Position numbers and translations under genes: made by a program
In this document: piece by piece, positions 54,689-64,000 of the stretch
Layout: every line of letters begins with the position of its first letter
Numbering within the stretch: the first letter of the stretch is position 1
The notes under the pieces: model-generated
The model's database searches: none
Seen by the model: the letters and a program-made list of their open reading frames with translations, nothing else
Told to the model about the DNA's origin: nothing
Origin: Aotearoamyces nothofagi
Taxonomy: Eukaryota; Ascomycota; Leotiomycetes; Leotiales; Tympanidaceae
DNA: 64,000 nucleotides
Assembly (NCBI GenBank): GCA_015345905.1
Contig: JADDTR010000001.1
Coordinates: forward strand, 1,178,001 to 1,242,000
Direction: 5' to 3'

Positions 54689-56657
54689 CTAGAGCAGGAC
54701 GCTCATCCCAGGATATGCAATGGTAAACGTGCAGCCGAGTTCCTCTTTCTTCCCATAAGCTTCTAATTCGCTCAGGATCGTGTCCTCGACTGGAGGCCCG
54801 TCGCTCAAGGTGTCCTTGACATGAATAATAACCACCGTCAAGCCTTTGAGGATGTTGTTCATTCCGTCATCTAGAGGGCCATCCAAGTCTCGTATGTGCA
54901 TGCCTCCGACTACAGGTAAACTTTCGGTCGACTTTCCTTCTAGCGGGGAAGGGGGACCCATGTTCTGGATGTGATTTGCCACCGGGTATTCTAAGGAGAT
55001 TGAGACAGGACGGCCAGTTCGTGGTGACCTTATAGGATCGTCGAATTCGTACTGATCTACCTCCAATGGACCATGAGGTGGTTGCGATAAAGGACTGAGG
55101 CTAGTATCTAGCATCTGCCGTCTATTTGGCGTCCCAGGGCGGTTCGGGTTCAATCGCTGCCATGAGGGGCTCCCCTCGAAGTCTATATGTGGACTGAAGC
55201 CTCCGAACGGATGATGAGAAGAAATACTGTAGGTATGACGTTTGCGTTTTTTGGATTCATAAGACGGGGTCTGAGGAGACTCTAGCGGATGAGAAGCTGT
55301 AATTGCACCTTGGACTAATTCGGCCAGGACAAGCAGCTCTTCGATAAGGAAGCGAGGGGCAAGATGACCAAAAAGAGTGCTTGTGGCCTGAGAATCATCG
55401 AATGAGCATTCAATGAAAACGGCCTTGAGTGATCCCGAGGCTATCTTAGGCGCAGCTTCGGACCAGACTTGGAAATTTCGAGGAGAAAGGGATATAGAAT
55501 CTGCTTCCACATCGCCAAAGATTAGGACCTCTCGACCTGTAGGAATATCCCGTATGAAGTATGCAGAAGAGTCGTAGATACATTCTTGTGAGTTGAGTCG
55601 AGCAGATGGGGAGGGATGACCGAATCCAGTGTCAGATACTATATCCGAATGGACGTGAGAGTGTTGATGTATTGACGGAGATGCGTACCCATCCTGTGAT
55701 GTATGTGAATGTAAACCAACGGATGAACCTCGGTGGCGGTGGTTTTCCATGCAGTGTCCGTGGCTAACAGACCATGTCTTGACTTCCAGGCCATCACAAA
55801 TCTCAATATAGCCTTTTCCTTCACCAGTACCAAGGGCAGGAGAGCCCCCTTCTACAAGACGTAAGTAGGTTATTAGGCCAGCTCCATTGTTTTCGTCTGA
55901 AAGATTTGGCCAGATCACATTGTTGAAGATGTGATTTTTGAAGGCATTAATGGTGGTAGGCAGCCCTGCAAGACGTGTTGGTCGTGAACCAAGAAGTGAT
56001 GCAGTATTGACGACAAAGCCCGAAATATGATCTAGGTGCGGATGAGTAATGAGATAAGTATCAATCAGGGATCGAGTAATGTGTGCTGCGTTTGCTTTTG
56101 CTGTTGTATGAGGCAGCTCTAGTCCGGCAAAGGGTCCGGCAGTAAGTATTAATGGCAATTGTGCCGCACCAATGGAGATATCTGGCATGAACTCCTCGAG
56201 GATTTTCAAAATCGCAGCAAGATGTACACCAGCATCGACGGCCAACAGCGAGCCTTTCGCCCATCCTGTCGAAGTTGAGCGAACAATAAATGCAGTGGTG
56301 TTGTCGTCTATGGGGCCTCCACCAGATCCCTACAGGCAAGCAATTAGCCTCTTTTGCCACAGTAATGATAAGAAGTGGCTCGTGCAAATATGACGCCTGA
56401 AGTGCTGGACACTGGAGTTGCGGGCGCACCCTCGGGTGCAGTGACCAAATCCACGAGAATGAAAGCCCGAGACAAGAGCCGGGTAGATAGATAGCCCCCG
56501 AAGAAAAGGCAAAGGAAGCACACTGCCGATTCGCAGTGCATGATGCAGGCCACACTGCAGCCACTCATGCAATATGCACGGCCCCTCCAGAGACGTCGGG
56601 AAGCTCACTCACCAAGACAATGACCTGCAAGGCAGGCTGCTCGTCCCCGTCTCCCAT
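54689..56657 (-). CDS. PDE1: Class II cAMP phosphodiesterase (Pde1-like)
   Basis: Two exons on the minus strand: 56657-56613 and 56329-54689, giving 561 aa. The start MGDGDEQPALQVIVL joins to GSGGGPIDDNTTAFIVRS, the expected opening. The metal-binding motif THPHLDHISG is near residue 106, HGH and HRH occur around 180-190, and IFGDVEADS is near 286. IECSFDDSQ at about 323 is also family-typical. Pde1 is a metallo-beta-lactamase-fold enzyme that hydrolyses cAMP with low affinity and tunes PKA signalling. A His/Ser-rich insert (SIHQHSHVHSDIVSD) and a 100-residue disordered insert (GTPNRRQMLDTSL region) are larger than in yeast Pde1. The first intron is 283 nt. Confidence 0.9.
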
Positions 56658-57772
56658 AGAGATAATTCTGCTTCCCGCCTTCGATAGATGCTTGTAGACG
56701 GCCAGAGACAAAGGGCCGTTCTGTCTGTTCCGTCGAGGTTCGTATGAGTTCCTATAGCACCGTATAACGCCCTGCAACGCCCTGCGACTTCCCGCAGCCG
56801 TCTACGCCGTCTCACACAGCGGCCGGCTGGCTGCCTGCCTGGAAATGGAAGACGGGAGGGTGAGCCTGCGAGGAGGATATCCTGTTCGGTGCTTCGTCAC
56901 TTTCCGTGCATGGCCGAGGGAGGGACAAACGGGCGAGATCTAAGCCCTGGTGGTGAAAAATGATAAAGAAAGAGAGAGAGAGAGAGAGGGATATCAGGAC
57001 AGCATTGCCTTCACTGGCGCAGCAGAGGATGAGGTCCAATCAAGCTCGTACACCGTTTTTCCAGCCACGCAACCTTCAGCCTCGACCCGTCTGCATTGGG
57101 GAAGGGTGGCGCTAGGCCGGATGCGGCGGCGGAAGTGTCCAGGCGCAGGGCCGCAGATGTGCTCGCTTGGGAGGGTCGCCTGGTATCGATTGACCTCTGT
57201 TTATCTCTGTTTGTCTCTGTTTGTCTCTGTTTATTTCTGTTCCTGCTTGTTTATTCGGGTGCCCAGCCGGCGGAGGAGCAGTGCCCAGTGCGTGGCATCA
57301 ATCCCGCCGTTGCAGCTGGGAAATGGCAGCGTCGGCCCCCGCGCAGTAGCAGCCCCGCCAGCGAGCGAGCGGAGCCTGGGGTATCTTATCGATTACCGCC
57401 GTCTCGATCTCTATCTCTACCTCTACCTCTATCTCTCCCTCTATCTCCACCTCTATCTCTCCCTCTTATCTCTCCCGCTCGTCTTCCTCCGCAAATCAAT
57501 TCGCGCGTCGTCCCCCAGCACCCTGCATGCGTATATCGGCAAGCTTATTCTGCTTCTGCAGGTACACATATTTATCGCTGCCGCTAGCAGCATCGCCCTC
57601 TGATTGGATGGCAATGCCAAGACAAGACGGCTGTGGGCAGAACTGGATATCTCAGAGCCGCATATCACGCCGTCGTATAATCCGGCCATAGGATAGCCTA
57701 GATGAGCATGGTGGCCAGCGGCGTGCCTATATCTTGATGTATTGTACAATTATGCCTTTCTAGATTTACGCT
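56658..57772. other. Intergenic: PDE1 promoter with pyrimidine-rich repeats
   Basis: About 1.1 kb between two minus-strand genes. The plus strand carries a CTGTTTGTCT decamer array at 57196-57240 and a CTCTAT/CTACCT array at 57405-57480, so the PDE1 sense strand is purine-rich here. A GA run lies at 56969-56989. No coding frame recognised. Confidence 0.6.
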
Positions 57773-59603
57773 TTACAGCTCATCCTTTGGCTTATTGCCA
57801 GCCGAACCCTTCGCCGGTTCGCATGCCGCAGGTGTTCCAACATCCATCCGGTAGATGCACTTCTCTAGCTCCACCACCTTCCAAATCTCGTCCTTCTCTG
57901 CACATGCCAATACCACAGTGGTTTCCCGGTGGGGGCCATTCCAGCAGCTCTGTCCATTCTCGTATCTTAGTGCCAAGCGCACACCGCTTCCTACACCCTT
58001 CCCATCGGCACTGACTTCCTCGTCAACCTCGACCTTATCGAAGCTTACAAAGTTTCCCATGCCAGTCTGGCCGCCTCCTTTCTTGCTCTTCTGGCTCGTC
58101 TTATCCAGCCAGCATAGTTCGTACGTATATTCGCCCGAGTCTTGCTCAACGCACGTGCCCTTGAGTGAGCGGAACACATCGTCAGGACCGTAGTCTTTCT
58201 CGAGATCAACTTCATGATCTCTAAGCTGGCCTTGCTTAATAGAAATATCATCACTGATAGCTTGGTAGGCGGTGCGAGCCTCAGAAACGACTTTGGATTC
58301 CGTGCCAGAGTTAGCGTTGTCGGCAAGGATACCATTTTCCACGAGCGTGACACGGAAAGCGCGGATTTTCTCATGAACCCAATCTCGGACAGCGTGGGGC
58401 AAATATTCCTCCCAGCGGTATACTATATGGAGGTTAGATATAGGAATGAATATGCTGAAGATAACTTACAAGCATCGACATCGCTTTCCTCCTCTGTCTC
58501 CCATTCTGCCCAATTGATGCCGTTAGACTCGCTATCAGCCTTTGCAATCTCGTCAATATCTCGATCTTCAGCCGCCACCTCTGGCTCGCCAGATTCCTTC
58601 TTAGCTGCATAATCCTCCCAGGCTTTGACAGCTCTCTTAACACCTTCATCGTTGAAATTTGGATTATACTCTTCCTTGAAAGTAGACAATATCGCCTCTA
58701 ACTCTTTGACCTTCTCCTTTGCTGCATCTCTCTTCTGTACCGTTTCCAACAACGCATTTCTTAGTTCCTCGTTTCGTTCCTTAGCCAATCCCGCGAGCAT
58801 AGTAACTTTACTTGCTTTGCCGCTCGGACTCCTAACAATCCGCCCCCTTTCCTTTCTCTCCAAATCCTCATAAATATTCTTCGCATCCACGGCCTTCGCA
58901 TCTAGTGCCTCGATCTCGACCTTCAGCTCTACTATACGGTTCCCGACCGAAGTCTTCAGCAATCCAGCTTCTTTAACCAATTCGGCCCTCCTCTTCCCAC
59001 TCGCAAACTCAGCTTTCTGCTTCGCTTCCAGTTTCTTCTTATATTCCTTTCCAATGGCCGCACAACGATCTTCGCATTTCACTCCGCCGACACCTTCCCA
59101 CTCATCGCTACCATCACAGCAGAGCTCGTAATCACAGACTCCGTCGTTGACGTAGGTGAAGGGTATATATGCGGGTTGGTGGCCTTTGTTCTTGCAGTAA
59201 AACCCCGGCAGCGCAACAGTAACGTTACTCGTGCCAGTCACCGTTCCATGGACAGGCTGCAGCGGAGAAAGAGTCGAGAGATATGTGCACGCAGCAGTGC
59301 CAGGCTCGTCAGATCCATCAGGGCAATCGCAGTAGTTATCGTTCACTTTGTCGGTAGAGAGAACGACAGAGGGTGCCGAAATACAAGTAAATGTATCCTT
59401 GCTTTTATAGAATTTCGCAACTAGAAAATAATGCTTGTCAGTGGAGTTCAATTCGGGCAGCTGAGCGTATATTATGGGGAAGAGCTCGTGGAGCAAGGGT
59501 TAGACCTACATTCTGGCCCTACACCACGAGGTCGCGTTGGCTCGGCGGCGAGAATCAAAGATGCAGCCGTGCTGAGAAGCACCAGTGCTTCTATGTGCCG
59601 CAT
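57773..59603 (-). CDS. Glucosidase II beta subunit (PRKCSH/Gtb1-like), ER
   Basis: Three exons on the minus strand: 59603-59510, 59420-58470 and 58422-57773, giving 564 aa. A signal peptide (MRHIEALVLLSTAASLILAA) leads to RPRGVGPEFAKFYKSKDTF. Two LDLa-like cysteine modules follow: DNYCDCPDGSDEPGTAAC and GVCDYELCCDGSDEW. A long coiled coil spans about residues 150-320. The C-terminal MRH lectin domain (GTCVEQDSGEYTYELCWLD, LRYENGQSCWNGPHRETTV) recognises mannose residues. It ends in KPKDEL, an ER-retrieval signal. The subunit retains the catalytic alpha subunit in the ER and aids glucose trimming of N-glycans in the calnexin cycle. Confidence 0.93.
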
Positions 59604-60296
59604 GGTGAATGTATTGTGATTAATCTACTTGTGGAGTTGAGCTTTAATATTCAACTTGGGAGCTTAGTGCCAGATGTCCAGCTTGGATGGTCCGTGCGCG
59701 GCTTAGTCTGATGTCACGACTCACCACCACATTGACTTATCCAACCCGTACCCTTTGGAATTTCAATGTAGCAATGTTGCTACTGATTTAATGAGCATTT
59801 GCCTAGGCAGTCAAGCATCATTAAGTAGACCTAGCATATAATCTCAGCTTTAAATTTTTGTTGCTATAATGCAGCTATATCTTCCAGTTGCTATACTCCT
59901 ATTTATGCCCATACTGACTTGCCAATTACACCGCCTTGTCTGTCAACACATATAATGTACCACATGGCTCATCCGGCCACCCGAGTATCACACTCTTATT
60001 CCCCAACAGTCAATGGCGCAGACCAGCTATGCCACCACAGTACAAACAGCCGCTGCTAGATTTCAAACGAATCCCAAAAGAAAGACATGGACGCGTGAGT
60101 TAGGATTAATGTGAACGCCAAACCTGGTTCTATCTTTCTTGGATGTATTGAACCATCAATAAAATAAGTATGGAAAAGAAACAATGTCAAACGCAAAATA
60201 AAATATCTTTACAAGAATTGCAGATGTAATTTAGCCAGACAACCGGCAGCATACCGCCACGTAAACTGGAGAATGTGGTAAATAAGGTATGGCACA
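59604..60296. other. Intergenic, AT-rich
   Basis: 693 bp between two minus-strand genes: the promoter side of glucosidase II beta and the 3' flank of the Ser/Pro-rich gene. I see no feature in it. Confidence 0.55.
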
Positions 60297-63200
60297 TTAG
60301 AACATGCCTCCTTCAATGGATGGTCTCGCTTTGCCCGAGCCTGCTGGGAACGTTGGCACAGCAGGACTTGGAGTTTCATTAAATGCCCTCTGTCCTCTGA
60401 CGCCGAGATTGCCGCCATCGCTCGAGCTCTTCCGAAGCTTTTGTCGCATCTTGGGCTTTTGGTCTGCCTCGTCTGCCGAAAAAGTGCTCGACTCGTCTTC
60501 CTGGTTCTGTATTGGCAGCGGAGGTGCCGTTGGAGTAGAATCTATCCCTCTACCTTTGAGAAGTCCGAACATCGTCTGGGTCCTGGTTTGCCGTCTACGT
60601 GGGTCCATTGGAGGAAGTGGCGGCGCTGAAATTTCAACTGTACTTTGTAAAGATGCTGCATCATTCAAGGTTACAGTAGTGATTCGAGAAGTAGTTGACA
60701 AGAATGTCGGCTCCGATATTTCAGATTTGTTGACTGATCTCTTCCGAGCCGCTGGAATGCGGCCTTGGCTTTGAAAGCCCTGTCCCTGCCCTGTCGGCGT
60801 ACTAGTCCCGGATCCGACAGGCGAAGGCTGAACTAAAGCTGGAGTTGAATTGACGGAAAACGGCGTCACAGGAGAAGGACGTGGAGAGATCCCTGTGTCG
60901 AGGTTGCCAGTCTGAATTGGCTGAGGGTGATGAGTGTCGAAGAATCCAGGAGTGGTCAACTTGCTATTGCTCCCTGCTCTCATAGAGGTACTAATAACAG
61001 GTGATGGAGCTGGAGAGCCTTTATACGCCACAGTAAAGGCAGGTGATTTCACAGCGGGACGAGAAGACAGAATATCTTCGTAGCTCCCTTGAGCAGAACT
61101 GCTCGTACCCTCTGCCATAGCCTTCGCTAAGTCATCGCGATATCTGCCATTTCTGCTTTTCGACCTTCCTGAAACATCTGAGCTCGACCGATCTCGTGTA
61201 CTTCTTGAAGGCGGCCTTGATCCTGACCTGTTGCTCGACACGACACTACCTTTGCTCTCCTCACTAGCAGCACGCTTTTCTTGCTCCAATTCTTGGCCTC
61301 CTACCACACCGGGCGTGCTCTCCAGTAATGGCACTTCAATGGACATTTCCAAAGGCTTTCTTTCATGGCTAGGTGCGCGCTGCTTTGTACTTGACTCTGC
61401 AGACCGGTTTTCTGGCCCGTCTCCCTTGCCTGATTCAACTGGCAGTCTTTGTTGGTGCTTCATCAGAACCTGGCGCTCACGGTCACGTTGAGCTTCCCTG
61501 CGTCCCTCTCTAAAGGCTTTAGTCTGCGGTGGAAGCCGTGCAGACTTGACAACCCCTCTAAGCATCTCCTCTTCTTCCTTTTTCCACAAATTCTCGGCAT
61601 ACTCTTGGGCACCAGGGGATGGGGAGCTGCTTATTGTAGTGCTTCCAATGCCCAACATTTTCATTGCCTTAGACTGCCCCTCCCTAGATCGGATCACGAG
61701 AGACCCTCGGCTCGACTTGGGTTTGACTAATCCTAGTGCGTTATTCTTCATGTCGATGCCTGGTAAAGGACTGGTAGAACGACTATCTGAATCAGCAAAG
61801 CTTTTGAGGTTTTCTCGGACCCTCTTTCGACGGGCGGCAAGCTCGTTCGCAAACTCCTCGCGTTCCTTCTGAGTCTCTGAACTTCCAGCTCTAGTGTGAT
61901 GGTTTTCCAACTCCTTCTCCCACGATGCTTTCCTAGGTTCTTCGGTCTGTCCTGCGCTGTTCCATGCACTTCCAGATACAGACGTTGGCATGACCGTGCG
62001 ATCGGAATTAATTGTTCCCCCAGAGGTCGAGTGATTGATGCCATTAGAATTTCTACAGTAATCTTGATCCCAATCCTCGTTTTCCCAAGGGTTGCTTGCG
62101 CTGCTGTAGTTCACCTCTGGAGCCACGTGAGAATCGGGAGGAAATCGGGCTGCTAGATTAGGTGAAGGCGCTCGGTATAATGAAGAATCGCCGCTATCAG
62201 ATCTCAGGTGTTGTCGCACCAAACCACTAAGTCCATTTACTGGACCTAAAGTCGGTGAATCTTCAGGAGGTTCTATATTGTCCTGCTCACGTCTATCGTT
62301 CTCTGATGCTCCATCAGAGACGGATATTGATAGGGGGTTGGTCTTAGTCACGCCCCCAGTATTACCAGACCAAGGTTGTAGTCGTGGTTGTCTATTTGCT
62401 GGATGTTCCGACTCAGGGGGTCTCTCGCCTCTAGCAAGAGGAGCAGACCGATTTGAACTAGTCACCTGGAGAGGCACAGAGTGGCCCCACGGTGTTCCAT
62501 TCATGGTGTCAAACTCTCTTGGCGAGCTCACTGAACTTCCATTAGGAGAATCAAGAAAGACACCTGAAGCAATAAGTTGACTGTCAGGAGTTGGGGGCTC
62601 TTTCTTAGAGGAATTAGTCGGGAAAGGCCGAGCTTGCGACACGAATTGGCCTTGTGCAGATGATGAGCGTGATCTGTCAGGTGCATAGGTAGAGTTCGAT
62701 TCGCCGCGGTTGCGTGCAGATAAATGCTGGTCCTGTTGAGGTACACGTGACGGCGAGTGTTTCCGTAACGGCGGCGTCTCCCGGCCTTGTTGCATTTGTA
62801 GTTGCCGCTGTGTATATTTGTTCTCGTCATACGGCTGTACAGGCTTGTAGAAGGCGCCTAGGGCCGTAGCCTTTCCTTTATCGTTTGGTTGGATTAGAAG
62901 ATTGGATTGTTCATCCCCTTCGCTCATTGGTGGACTTAGAGGTGGGGACATAGGGCCATATGATGATTTCGGCGTCTCGGTCAACGTGGATGTTTTGATG
63001 CCGAAATCAAACTTTCCCCGATTCCGAGCTAAAGAAGATGGACTCGAAGGTCCAGAATTTCCTTGGAGCACAGGACTAGTGACTTGAGGGCTGTCCGAGG
63101 CACCTGCCGGTGATGAGCTCAGGCTTGGTGAGGGTGGCCGGGCTCCCAAAGTTCGCTGTCGCGATAAGTTTTCAAGCCTACTCGTTGAAGTGTACTGCTG

Positions 63201-63983
63201 GCTATGCAAATGTTGATCCAGACCTGTCTCGTACAACCGTTTACCTTTGGTCATTGTTCGCTCTAATCCAGGCATGTTCGCCTGGTTCGGAATGGCGGGC
63301 GTAGATGGTGAGCTATACCCAGTGACTGAAGGTGCCCGTTGAGAGGTGACAGAAGTTGCAGCAGTAGAAGTTCGGGTCAGAGATGGGTTAGATGATGTTG
63401 TTGAGGATGTTTCCCGGTTTCGGTTGTAGCCCGATATTGGAGGCGATTCGGATCTACGTGGCAGCGAAGACAGCTGGCCATCTTCGATATCGTGTTGCTC
63501 GCGGTCACGTTGCGCTCTTTCCCGCTCCTTGAGCTTCTGGAAGGCGGATTGGCTAACATCATCGTCATAGAGAGCGCGACCTGACATTGCTGCAGCTTCA
63601 CCCCTACCAGTCAGGTTCTTCATGGAAGTAGATCCACTCATTGGGATCTTATAAATCTTTTGACGACCTCCGAACAGGTTATTGCTTTCTCCATTTTTTG
63701 GACGGCTCATGATGCTACCCCCACGCGTTATATCCTCATCAGTGCCATAGCCATCTATGGAATAAGAAGAATCCGCCCTGTCTAAGGCGAATGGCCGCCG
63801 TGCGGAACTTTTGATAGATGACACTTCGGCAATGTCAGCTAGGCCAGTTGATTGAAACCCAAAATCACCAAGCCTTGACTGCCGTTTTGGGAAAAGAACA
63901 CTATCATCACTCGCTTTTCCAATCTTTGATTTTGGGTCGTCCTGTTCTCGGAGCATAGAAAACCGAGCAGACAAGCCACTCAT
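60297..63983 (-). CDS. Large Ser/Pro-rich fungal protein of unknown function, 5' end beyond the window
   Basis: The minus-strand frame is open from the window edge to the stop at 60297. The first visible ATG is at 63983 (1228 codons), but the frame stays open upstream (RTSLL before the Met), so the true start or an upstream exon lies outside. A conserved start (GLSARFSMLREQDDPKSKIG, KASDDSVLFPKRQSRLGDFG) is followed by more than 1000 residues rich in Ser, Pro, Arg, Gln and Asn, predicted disordered. Two short charged helices break it: FQKLKERERAQRDREQHD and ENLWKKEEEEMLRGVVKSAR. No catalytic domain, signal peptide or membrane helix is seen. Conserved hypothetical in filamentous ascomycetes as far as I recall; function unknown. 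Confidence 0.85.
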   Translation of the reverse strand: MSGLSARFSMLREQDDPKSKIGKASDDSVLFPKRQSRLGDFGFQSTGLADIAEVSSIKSSARRPFALDRADSSYSIDGYGTDEDITRGGSIMSRPKNGESNNLFGGRQKIYKIPMSGSTSMKNLTGRGEAAAMSGRALYDDDVSQSAFQKLKERERAQRDREQHDIEDGQLSSLPRRSESPPISGYNRNRETSSTTSSNPSLTRTSTAATSVTSQRAPSVTGYSSPSTPAIPNQANMPGLERTMTKGKRLYETGLDQHLHSQQYTSTSRLENLSRQRTLGARPPSPSLSSSPAGASDSPQVTSPVLQGNSGPSSPSSLARNRGKFDFGIKTSTLTETPKSSYGPMSPPLSPPMSEGDEQSNLLIQPNDKGKATALGAFYKPVQPYDENKYTQRQLQMQQGRETPPLRKHSPSRVPQQDQHLSARNRGESNSTYAPDRSRSSSAQGQFVSQARPFPTNSSKKEPPTPDSQLIASGVFLDSPNGSSVSSPREFDTMNGTPWGHSVPLQVTSSNRSAPLARGERPPESEHPANRQPRLQPWSGNTGGVTKTNPLSISVSDGASENDRREQDNIEPPEDSPTLGPVNGLSGLVRQHLRSDSGDSSLYRAPSPNLAARFPPDSHVAPEVNYSSASNPWENEDWDQDYCRNSNGINHSTSGGTINSDRTVMPTSVSGSAWNSAGQTEEPRKASWEKELENHHTRAGSSETQKEREEFANELAARRKRVRENLKSFADSDSRSTSPLPGIDMKNNALGLVKPKSSRGSLVIRSREGQSKAMKMLGIGSTTISSSPSPGAQEYAENLWKKEEEEMLRGVVKSARLPPQTKAFREGRREAQRDRERQVLMKHQQRLPVESGKGDGPENRSAESSTKQRAPSHERKPLEMSIEVPLLESTPGVVGGQELEQEKRAASEESKGSVVSSNRSGSRPPSRSTRDRSSSDVSGRSKSRNGRYRDDLAKAMAEGTSSSAQGSYEDILSSRPAVKSPAFTVAYKGSPAPSPVISTSMRAGSNSKLTTPGFFDTHHPQPIQTGNLDTGISPRPSPVTPFSVNSTPALVQPSPVGSGTSTPTGQGQGFQSQGRIPAARKRSVNKSEISEPTFLSTTSRITTVTLNDAASLQSTVEISAPPLPPMDPRRRQTRTQTMFGLLKGRGIDSTPTAPPLPIQNQEDESSTFSADEADQKPKMRQKLRKSSSDGGNLGVRGQRAFNETPSPAVPTFPAGSGKARPSIEGGMF

Positions 63984-64000
63984 CAGCAGGCTGGTTCTAA

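Overview
The window is nuclear DNA of a filamentous ascomycete (Pezizomycotina). Leotiomycetes is my best guess, from overall protein and intron style and not from any search. The basis is short introns (about 45-80 nt, GTAAGT-like donors, CTGAC/CTAAC-like branch sites, YAG acceptors), fungal-type protein families, and tightly packed single-copy housekeeping genes. I saw no LTR element, LINE, DNA transposon, CRISPR array, rRNA or convincing tRNA.

Layout. 1-10.5 kb: LAA1/HEATR5 (minus, runs off the left edge), a YebC/TACO1 mitochondrial protein, a 2-oxoglutarate/Fe(II) dioxygenase, proteasome chaperone PAC3 (minus) and the DEAH helicase Dhr1/DHX37. 10.5-15.4 kb: a gene-poor stretch holding the remains of a serine carboxypeptidase (S10). 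15.4-36 kb: a dense block with an Nrd1-like RRM protein, Ku80 (minus), a TMEM205-like membrane protein, an unrecognised fungal protein (minus), complex I subunit NDUFS5 (minus), SEC39, a carnosine N-methyltransferase-like protein (minus), proteasome chaperone PAC4 and transportin KAP104. 36-46.9 kb: almost 11 kb with no credible gene, GC-rich and packed with dozens of unrelated mini- and microsatellites. It ends at a Zn2Cys6 transcription factor gene. 46.9-64 kb: the zinc-cluster factor, UCH37-type deubiquitinase, an Ssh4/Ear1-type Rsp5 adaptor, class II cAMP phosphodiesterase (minus), glucosidase II beta (minus) and a very long Ser/Pro-rich fungal protein (minus, 5' end beyond the right edge).

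How the genes relate. Most are independent housekeeping genes. Five pairs are divergent with only 212-334 bp between start codons (LAA1/TACO1, PAC3/DHR1, Ku80/TMEM205-like, NDUFS5/SEC39, CARNMT/PAC4). PAC3 and PAC4, known to form a heterodimer in 20S proteasome assembly, lie 24 kb apart, and each has a GGYGGCAGA-like motif about 100 bp upstream. UCH37 and the Ssh4-type adaptor also belong to the ubiquitin system. LAA1, SEC39 and Ssh4 act in membrane traffic.

Gene models were built by hand from frame continuity, splice consensus and remembered family sequences. Exon sums were checked to be multiples of three. The most unusual part is the 36-46.9 kb repeat desert upstream of the zinc-cluster gene. 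I can describe it but cannot assign it a function.
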